A DNA stretch of 11,012 nt from Auxenochlorella pyrenoidosa (Eukaryota > Chlorophyta > Trebouxiophyceae > Chlorellales > Chlorellaceae), in assembly GCA_001430745.1 (NCBI GenBank), contig KQ482069.1:615059-626070 (forward strand). The letters are read 5' to 3'. The notes below the pieces were generated by a model. That model saw nothing but the letters and a program-made list of their open reading frames with translations. It was not told the origin of the DNA and searched no databases. The position numbers and the translations under genes are program-made. Below, one piece after another: positions 1 to 7,397 of this stretch. Positions within the stretch are counted from its first letter, which is position 1. Every line of letters begins with the position of its first letter.

Positions 1-1023
1 GGCGGGGTCGACGCCGATGGCCTCAAACAGCTTGCGGCGCAGCCAGTGGTTGTTGTTGGAGAAGGTTTTGGCGCCATACACCTGCCAGGAGGGGGTGGGG
101 GTGGGGGTGGGGGTGGTGAGGTGACGCACAGGGCCGGGGCGCAGCAGGACGGCACAGCTTGCGAGCTGCAGCGCTGCCTCGCATGCCGCCAGCGCCGCCA
201 CTGCTTGCCGCCGGCGCGGCGGCCAGCACCCAGGCACAGCGGCTGGGGAAGGGGGCCACAGGCCAGGCGCCCTGAGCAGGGGCACGGGCGGGCCCTCACC
301 AGCCTGTGTGCACGCTAACATTGATTGCATGCGCACCCCCGCCACGTGTAGCGGCGCAGCTTGTGTATCCCCCCAAAGCCAAGCTCACCAGCCTGAACTT
401 GGCCTGCAGGTCGCGCTGGCTCATCTTCTTGACCATCTTGACCGCCTCGTGCACAGTGGACGCCTCAAAGTGAACCAGCACAGACTCGGAGCCGCGCGCC
501 TCGTCTGGCAGGCTGCAGGGCCGGCAGGGAGGTGGGAGACGGGGGGGTGGGCGGTGAGGAGACAAGAGGTAAGCAGGGGGGGCGCGTAGCCGGCAGCGCC
601 CGGCTGCTGCCCCAGGCGGGCAGAGCGCGCGCAGGCGCGCTGGCGCACGGCATGACCTGCCCCAGTTATCGACATTCACACAGGCTGTCCGCGCCCGCAA
701 TTCTGGGCTGATTCGGAACACAGCGCGCGCCAACCCAGAACCAGCCAACCGGGAACCAGGGGCGCCCAAGTTTGAGGCCCGCCAGGCGCGGCAGGCCGGC
801 GCCCGCACCTGTGGCGCAGCAGGTGGTGCCGCCGGTCCAGCTGGTCGGCGGTGAGGCTGGCCGTGTCGGTGATGGCCAGCAGCTGGTTGTCAGAGATGTC
901 TGAGCAGGCGGCGGGGGCGTCGAAAGCGAGCACGGCGCGGGGCGCCGGCGGCGGCGCCGCATCGGGGCTGCACCTCGCGGGGCTGCCGGGGCCGGCTGCG
1001 CAGCTCTCGGGCAGGGCGTCCAT
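1..1023 (-). CDS. Unidentified nuclear gene, 5' part (3 exons, partial at left edge)
   Basis: Exons read on the minus strand are 1023-809, 512-389 and 81-1, joined through introns with donors GTGCGG and GTGAGC and CAG acceptors. The phases match exactly and give 140 residues before the window ends. Residues 1-40 are rich in Ala and Pro. Residues 41-71 (SDISDNQLLAITDTASLTAD onward) look helical and polar. Residues 83-112 are a charged helix (VHEAVKMVKKMSQRDLQAKF), followed by a basic segment with SNNNHWLRRKLFEA at 121-134. That last segment looks conserved and could bind nucleic acid or protein, but I cannot name the family. The start at 1023 is a choice: the frame stays open upstream to another ATG at 1221, whose 66 extra residues are Arg/Ser/Thr-rich. 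I prefer 1023 because those residues read like translated leader. A transit peptide is the alternative. Exon structure is fairly secure; function is unknown. Confidence 0.7.
91..116. repeat. G-rich (GGGGGT)n microsatellite in intron 2 of gene 1
   Basis: Four to five near-perfect GGGGGT units lie a few bases upstream (minus sense) of the CAG acceptor at 82-84. On the transcript strand this reads as CCCCCA repeats and so serves as the pyrimidine tract of the acceptor. On the plus strand the G runs could form a quadruplex. Confidence 0.85.
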
Positions 1024-2925
1024 GTGGGGGGCTGATGCGGTGTAGTGGGCGCGGGTAGCGAGGGGGGGCCGGGACTGGTGGGGAAGGTGTGGAGGGGTGG
1101 TGGCCGCTGCTCTGCACGTGCGTGTCTGCAAGGGCGAGAGGCGCGAGCGGCAGGTGGAGGCTGAGCGTCGTGCGCGACAGCTCGAGACGCGATTGAAAGC
1201 CTCCAGGGCGCTCCCAGCCAAATCTGGGGTGCGGAGGAGCCCGTGCTCGGTTGGCTCAAGCGGTCGACGAGGTGGGAGTAGGACCCACCCCCTCGCCCAC
1301 CACCCGGCCTGTCGGCAGCTTGCTCAGATCGCATTTGAGCTCTAAATCGCAAAAATCGGCGCCTCGGGGCAGCGAAGAGGCGGGAGGCTCGGGGGTGGCT
1401 CGAGCCTTCTGAGCCGCAACCCGACTGCCCGCCTGCCCTTCCAACCGGGCGCTTAGAAGCCTTGTGTTGGATAGTTCTGAGCGATTTCTGGTCTCGAGGG
1501 CCTGAAAGCAGCGCCGCAAGCGCGGGTGCTCTTGCACCCGGCGCTGGACACCACCCCAAGCGCCGGCCCTTGGCTCACTTGTCTCTGTTCGCAGCGGCAG
1601 TCGTTGAAGGCAGGAGGGGGCGGGGAGGACGGGGGAATGGAGAGCTCCTTGCTTGTGTGCTCCACACCTGCGCCAGAGCAGCTTGGGGCAGCCCCAAACA
1701 CCTGAGGGCCGTAAACTTAAGTAGCAAGCCTGCAGTGGCTGCGGGTGGTGGCCTCGTGGGCAGCGGCCTGCTGTGCAAGCCCCGGTTTTGTCTGAGCAGG
1801 CGTTGAGCTTGTTGGCCTCCTCTCGTCCAAACCCATTATTTTGGGGTCCTGAGTGCTGAGAGGAAGACCGGCGGTGCAGCCAACGACTGAGGGCCGCCGG
1901 TTGGAGCCTCCCGCCGCGGGCCTGCATGGCGGGAACGCAGCAGCAGTTTTGACCAGCGCTTGGCAGCTCTCTGTTGCGAGCACAGCGGGTGCTGCTTCTG
2001 CCATGCAACAGACAGCACAGGTGTCACGGAGCTGTGATCTTTCGAAGAGGGCCCACAGCCTCCTCCGCCGCGGTGGCGATGGCGGTGCGTCCCGCTGCAG
2101 CGGATACTGCCGGGCACCAGCCCGGAGAATATGTCGCTGAATCTCATGGCTGTTCGTGCCGCCTGCCTCGGTACCATACCGCCTGCGGCTCCCCAAGTGC
2201 TTTTCTGCAGCTCAATCAACACAGCTGGTTCTGTGACAGCATGAGACCTGGGCGGGCAGCCTGGCCTGGCAGGAAGCCTCTATGACTACAACAACGGTGT
2301 GCGCAGTGCCGCTGCCTGCGGCACCATGGCAAGCAGCAGGGGGGGAAAGGCGGGCCTGCCCAGCACAGCCGCCAATGAGCAGCGGCATCGTGCCCCGCTG
2401 ACAGCGCATGGCGGCACGTTTCGGGGGCAGCCGCCAGGGGAGCCGCACCGGCTGCCCAGCAGCAGGCTGCTCAGCAGTGCATGGAGCCGGATGTGCCATG
2501 CAGGGGCGGGCGCTTGAACTTGATGTTGGTTGGGGCAGGGGGCCCCCATGAGCAGCAGAGCCGGGCCGTACCGTCGTCTGTTCTGGCTGCCATGGCAGCG
2601 GCGGCCAGGGGTAGCCGCCGGCAAGGGCTGGGTGCGCCGCCTCGTGCCCATGCTGCGTCGTCTGGTGCATGGGCAGGCCGCTCCCACAGGGCGTGTGCAG
2701 GCCACCGGGGGCTGCCTTCTCCGGCAGCTTAGTCAGGGCGGCATCTCCACACTCAGCTTTTATGGGAGGCCAGACCTGCCCACTGCGCTGGTCCGTGACA
2801 TGCAAGGCCCAAAGCTGTCCAGCACATGACCACCCGCACTCGCTGCATGCTATCTGCTTTGTGTCTGCAGCACCTGCCTGTTCAGCTAAAGGGCTGCTCT
2901 GTCCATTCATCTTCTGCCATGCCAT
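1024..2925. other. Gene-poor spacer, including the upstream region of gene 1
   Basis: I see no gene here on either strand. Several open frames exceed 200 codons, for example minus 1256-2008 and minus 2212-2925. They lack recognisable motifs, overlap other open frames on both strands and have the Arg/Pro/Ala/Gln-rich composition of translated non-coding GC-rich DNA. The part nearest 1024 should hold the promoter and 5' UTR of the leftmost gene. I see no TATA-like element that I would defend. A lineage-specific gene cannot be excluded without transcripts. Confidence 0.5.
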
Positions 2926-3213
2926 TTGTTAACATTTCATGATAAATAACAAGCAGTACAGGGGCCCGGGCCCACAGGGCCGGAAGGGTGTAGGGGAGGA
3001 GGGGGGGCAAGAGGCAGGTTGAGAGCAGGGAGATCCAGTGTGGTGTGCCAAGGTCAAAGGTTCAGGCTGGGGAAAATGCCCGCGGCCGTTGCATCTAGGT
3101 GCCAGTGCTGGCCTACAGAAGTCATGAGCAGGCTGTGCGCCGCGGCTGCTACGTGTCAAAGGTTCAGTCCGGTTTGCGTGTAAGGTGGCTGCTGCACTGA
3201 ATCATAGTGGCGA
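2926..3213 (-). other. Probable 3' UTR of the UGDH gene
   Basis: This stretch lies directly downstream of the UGDH stop at 3214-3216. It holds the least GC-rich patch in the area (about 2926-2960, TTAACATTTCATGATAAATA). I find no exact TGTAA on the minus strand. The nearest variants are TGTAC at about 2957-2961 and TGTAG at about 3112-3116. The extent of the UTR is therefore inferred from position only. Confidence 0.4.
3053..3167. repeat. 13-bp direct repeat GTCAAAGGTTCAG
   Basis: Identical copies lie at 3053-3065 and 3155-3167, 102 bp apart, within the likely 3' UTR of UGDH. They could be a remnant duplication or a paired RNA-binding site; nothing in the sequence decides between these. Confidence 0.6.
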
Positions 3214-6200
3214 TTAGCTGTAGCTCTGCAAGCAGGGCAGGGCAGGAAGGGAGAGGGTGCGTTGGGCAGCCAGCCAGGGAGAAGGGGGGGGGGGCATCCA
3301 GCAGCAGCTGCCAGCAGCCTGGCAGGCTGTCGCTCTGCCATCATGCCCCCTCACCCCAGCCCCCACCCACCTTCTGCAGGAAGGGCTCCAGCGGCTTGCC
3401 CAGCGCGTACACGATGAAGCCGATCTCCCGCAGCTTCTGGTGGTCCAGGATGTTGCGGCCGTCAAAGATGAAGGCGGGCTTGACCATGGCGTCGTACACC
3501 TGCTGGTAGTCGTAGCCCTTGAACTCGTCCCACTCGGTGAGCACGCAGATGCCGTGCGCGCCGCGGGCCGCCTCCATGGGGTCCTGCGCCGGGGCAGGCG
3601 GGGTCGGGGAGAGGACAGCGGTGGGCGGCGAGCTGGCGGGCAAGGCGGCAGAGCAGGGCAGGCGGGGACCAGGGCGTGGAGGGGGTGGGCGGCGCTGGCA
3701 AGCTTGCCTGCCAGACCGGACCTCCCAGCAACACCCCTTCCCCCCCTTGAGCGGCTCACGTGGCTGATGGCGATGGCCGACTTGTCCACGGGCGCGGAGC
3801 GGGGGTTGGGGTGGTCGTACCACTCGTACGGCTGCGTGGTCAGGTCCTGGTACACCTGCTCGTCGGTCACCTGGGGGTCGTACACGCACACCTGCAGGGA
3901 AAAGGGGGGCGGGTGAAGGAGCGGTTGGGCAGGCAGGGAGCAAACTTCTGTGGCCAAACCCTGTGGCAGCTGCAGTCCCTGCCTGCCCGGCGGACTACAG
4001 CCTGCTTCTGTCGCTTGGGCTCTCGGCCGACCGCGCGGTGCCCGCCCCGCTCACGTTGGCGCCGTCGGCCATCAGGCCACGGCACACATCGATGGCGGGC
4101 GTCTCGCGGGTGTCGCCGGTGTCCTTCTTGAAGGCAAAGCCGTACACAGCGATCTTCTTCTTGCTGATGGTGTTGAACATGGCCGAGATGACGCGCTGCA
4201 CAAAGCGGTTCTTCTGGTAGTTGTTCATGGTGATGACCTGCGGAGGGCGAGGTCGGGCAGGAGAGCTCGAGGCAGGCGGGCCATGGAAGGGTGACGACAC
4301 AGCGTAGCTGGAAGCGCAGGCTGAGACCGGCAGCTGGCCACCCTGTGGTGCCTTGCATGACATAGCATAACCTGGGCACCTGGCCAACCGCTGCTGTCCG
4401 TGCTCCCATCATTCTTGAGCGCTACCGCCCCGGCTGCCGCGGCGCCTCACCTGCTGCCAGTAGTTGGCCACCTGCTGCAGGCCCGCGGTCTCGCAGATGT
4501 ACACCAGGTTGAGGATGTCCTTCTGGAAGCAGGAGCCGCCAAAGCCGACCGAGGCGTTCAGGAACTTGGGGCCGATGCGCGAATCGGTGCCGATGGAGCG
4601 CGCCACCTGCTGCACATCGGCGCCTGCGGGACGCCAGGCAGGGGCAGCCAGGCGGAATTGATACCACAGGCCGAGATGGGTTTGGGGGGATCAGCATGTG
4701 GCCTGCCTGCATGTGGCCAGTCCGGCCTGGAGCAGAGCAAGGAATCGGTGCAGGCTCGCCCCGCCCCGCCCTGCCCAGGCTGCGCCGCCCCGCCCGCGCG
4801 CCCACCGGTGGCCTCGCAGAGCGCGGAGATGGAGTTCATGGAGGAGATGCGCTGCGCCAGCATGGCGTTGGCGGTCAGCTTGGCAAGCTCGGCAGACCAC
4901 AGGTTGGCGCGCAGGATGCGCTCCTGGGGCACCCAGTGGGCGTACACGCTGCCGGGGGGAGGCAGAGGGGAAGGCCGTGTGATGGAACGGGCAGCAGGCG
5001 GCAGTCGGGTGGCCAGCAACGAGCTGGTAGTGGGCAGCAGCATGCAAGGGGACCAGGGCTGGAGGAGCGCTGCCCACCTGGCGAGGGTCTCAATGGCGGC
5101 GCGGCCAGACTCGGTGTCCTTGCCGCCAATCAGCACGCGGTCAGGGGCCATCAGGTCCTGCAGGTGGCAGAGGGTCGAGGGCAGACCAACAGGGCAGGGT
5201 CAGGGAAGGGTAGGGCAGTGGTGAACGCCTGCAGGCTGCTGAGGACTGCGGGCTGGCAAGGTGTGCAACGCCGCCCTAATCCAGTCGCTGCTGGCCAAGC
5301 GGCCCAGCGGCCCCGTCCCCCCCACCCGCCCCCGCGAACAGCAGCCAGCACCCACCTCGATGGCGGTGCCCTCTGCCAGGAACTCAGGGTTGGACAGGAT
5401 CTCAAAGTGCACGTCGGGGTCGGTGCAGTTGCGGCGCAGCACCTTCTCGATCGCGTCGGCGGTCTTGACGGGCACGGTCGACTTCTCCACGATGATCTTG
5501 GAGGAGGTGGACACGCTGGCAATCACGCGCGCCGCCCCCTCCCAGTAGGTCAGGTCGGCAGCCTTGCCGGCGCCCACGCCGCTGGTCTTGGTGGGGGTGT
5601 TGACACTGCAGGGCAGAACGCGCCCGAGGGCAGGGAGCGGGAGCATGAGCGGAGCACACGACTGAGGGCCCACCAAGCCAAGCACTATTTCCACACTGCC
5701 GCAAGCGGCCTCCCCCAGCCCAACCCCACGCCGGCAGCACCCACCTGACAAACACGATGTCGGCCTCGCCCACGTGCTTGCCCACGTCGGTGGAGAAGAA
5801 CAGGTTGCGCCCGCGCGCGGCCTGGACCACCTCGAGCAGCCCGGGCTCGTAGATGGGCAGCTTGTCGGTGTTCCAGGCGGCGATGCGTGCCTCGTTGATG
5901 TCCACCACCACCACCTCGATCTCCGGGCACTTGAGGGCGATCTGCGGCGGGCAGGCAGGCAACAGAGGTTGTGGGCGTGGCGTGGGTGCAAGAACAGGAC
6001 GTGACCCGACTGGTTGGCAGGCGCCACAGGCGGAGGGGAGGTGTCGACGTGTTGGGTCCGGCCAGGCAGAGGGACCGGCAGGGCATCGGAATCCAGTGGA
6101 TGCAGGCGCGCCAATTAATAGCGGCAGCGGCAGCTCACCATCGCCATGGTGGGGCCACCTTCAGGTCGATGAAGCATGGCAGGGGGTGCACAGGGGAAGA

Positions 6201-6732
6201 AGGGGGTTTCAGGTCATGCAAAATTGACTGTGTGCAACAAGTTGGTGCCGGGTGCTGACACCGCATCGAAGAAACACGGAAATCAGCATGCTGGCTGTCA
6301 GCAAGGCTTTGCAGTATCGGCAGCGCTGTCGACAGGGCCTGCAGCACCGCCTGCCTGCCGCCTGCCGCCGGCGACTCGGCGGCAGGTGCGCCCAGCGGTG
6401 CACTCACCCACATAGCCGGCGCCTGCAGTGGAGACAGCGGAGAGTTGCAATCAGAGATCTGGTGCGAATGAGCAACTGTACGCAGCTGCCCTTCTTGCCC
6501 CCTTCCATGCAGTTCAACTAGATGCGAGCAGCCGGGGACCTGGCAGTGGCCCTGCTGGTTTCAGTACGAGTTCCCGGGCGAGAGGAACAGCGAATGGGCC
6601 GTCAGGCAGGCTGCGTCGAAGCAACCGCCGCGGCGGCAGCTGGCCACCCTCCCCCCTCGAAGCAGCTCGTCTGCTTCATTTTCAATGCTGCCGAGCACTC
6701 AAACCCAACGCACCGATGCACGCGATCTTCAT
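3214..6732 (-). CDS. UGDH: UDP-glucose 6-dehydrogenase (12 coding exons, complete)
   Basis: The enzyme oxidises UDP-glucose to UDP-glucuronate with two NAD+, normally in the cytosol, and feeds synthesis of wall polysaccharides containing uronic acid and pentose. Minus-strand exons are 6732-6714, 6422-6408, 6158-6139, 5941-5745, 5605-5356, 5157-5078, 4948-4806, 4623-4451, 4237-4055, 3891-3760, 3583-3371 and 3225-3214. All phases join, giving 478 residues against about 480 in plants and 494 in humans. The Rossmann loop GAGYVG is at 7-12, VNTPT at 85-89, NPEFLAEG at 156-163 (E158), the catalytic Lys and Asn at K217 and N221, the nucleophile C273 in [18 protein letters not shown] at 332-344, TEWDEF at 420-425, and R447 in FDGRN. 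No key residue is missing. The start has a purine at -3. All donors are GT. The third exon uses an AAG acceptor, and the last exon encodes only SYS and a stop. If the last intron is retained, the protein ends at a stop at 3341-3343. Confidence 0.95.
3284..3294. repeat. 11-G homopolymer in UGDH intron 11
   Basis: On the transcript strand this reads as C11, between the donor at 3370 and the acceptor at 3226. It is a length-unstable tract inside the intron that determines the enzyme's C-terminus. The separate tract preceding the acceptor is pyrimidine-rich. Confidence 0.8.
6139..6158 (-). other. UGDH microexon 3 (20 nt) with AAG acceptor
   Basis: It completes the second Gly of the YVGG motif and encodes GPTMAM. 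The donor is GTGAGC. The preceding intron ends in AAG rather than CAG after a long pyrimidine-rich stretch (about 6164-6200). No other junction here restores GxGxxGG, so the call rests on frame and on the invariant family motif. Confidence 0.85.
6408..6422 (-). other. UGDH microexon 2 (15 nt)
   Basis: The exon GCGCCGGCTATGTGG is flanked by an acceptor CTCCACTGCAG and a donor GTGAGT. It supplies AGYV plus split Gly codons on both sides, the heart of the NAD-binding loop. Both flanking splice sites are strong, and both neighbouring exons require exactly these phases. Confidence 0.88.
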
Positions 6733-7300
6733 GGCTGCTGCTTGACGCGGCTGGACCGAGGGCGGCGAAGGGGAGGGAGAAGGCTGCCGGGAGGGCAGGA
6801 AGGTGGCTGATCCGACCAGGAGAGAGGTGCGAATGGCAGGGGCCAACAGAGGGCCCTGCAGGTGGAATACCAACTGACGGCGACGCGCACGCTGCGCTCC
6901 TCCGCATGTGGCCGCCGCTCGCAGCCCCCGCTGACGGCAGTCCAAAGCCTCACCCAGCGCTGCGCTCGCCCGGCAGCAATGGGCAACAGCATCACAACTG
7001 TCAGAGGAGCAATGTTTCAGCAGCAGACTGGAGGGCGCACCACCATCGGCTCAAACTGTGCATGCGCACGGCGGGTTCCACAGCGCTGATGCAGTACTGC
7101 CTGCTGCCCTGCCAGGGCCGGCCTGGACCGGACTGCCAGAAGCTCATTGTCTGGCACCTGAGCTTCCACCCACACACAGATGTAGAGAACTGTGTTGGTG
7201 GGTGTTGCCTCTGACACCAGGGTCCCTCCCCTGGCCTGCCTTGCCAACTGCCCATCCTCACTGCTGCCCAGCATTGTGCTGCTGGCCATGCCTGGCATGC
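6733..7300 (-). other. UGDH upstream region and 5' UTR
   Basis: It lies between the UGDH start codon and the probable transcript end of the next gene. No convincing exon, TATA-like box or RNA gene is visible. The short frames here look like chance reading. Promoter function is inferred from position alone; the space is under 600 bp, so the promoter should be compact unless it overlaps the 3' end of the upstream gene. Confidence 0.45.
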
Positions 7301-7320
7301 ATGCGTGCATGCTTCATGCA
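7286..7320. repeat. GCATGC-rich near-palindromic patch
   Basis: Repeated CATGC units (about 7288-7319), with the near-palindrome GCATGCATGCGTGCATGC at about 7296-7313, lie just past the TGTAA signal of the RRM gene. This is about where cleavage would be expected. The patch can fold into hairpins on either strand. Confidence 0.6.
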
Positions 7321-7321
7321 T

Positions 7322-7326
7322 TTACA
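7322..7326 (-). terminator. TGTAA polyadenylation signal of the RRM gene
   Basis: The minus strand reads CGTATGTAAATGC, starting 72 nt after the TGA stop. TGTAA is the established green-algal poly(A) signal, with cleavage usually 10-20 nt further on, which would be near 7302-7312. The motif and distance are seen; its use is inferred. Confidence 0.65.
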
Positions 7327-7397
7327 TACGGGCCGCTGCGAAGCCACTTGTCGTTCAAGCTTTGTGTTCAAGCAGGCAGTTCGTTCCGTTTCCAGGG

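Noticed and set aside
1256..2008. 250-codon minus-strand open frame
   Set aside because: No motif; composition Arg/Ser/Pro/Cys-rich; overlapped by similar frames in other phases and on the other strand.
2212..2925. 237-codon minus-strand open frame downstream of UGDH
   Set aside because: Considered as a small separate gene, but no recognisable domain and no splice or start context better than chance; an orphan gene remains possible.
3155..3175. tRNA B-box-like GGTTCAGTCC
   Set aside because: No A-box at the right distance and no cloverleaf arms around it; a second copy of the same core lies 102 bp away without tRNA context.
4696..5748. 350-codon open frame on the plus strand
   Set aside because: It lies antisense to several UGDH exons and introns, has no recognisable motif and has the Gly/Arg/Ala/Gln-rich composition of shadow frames in GC-rich coding DNA.
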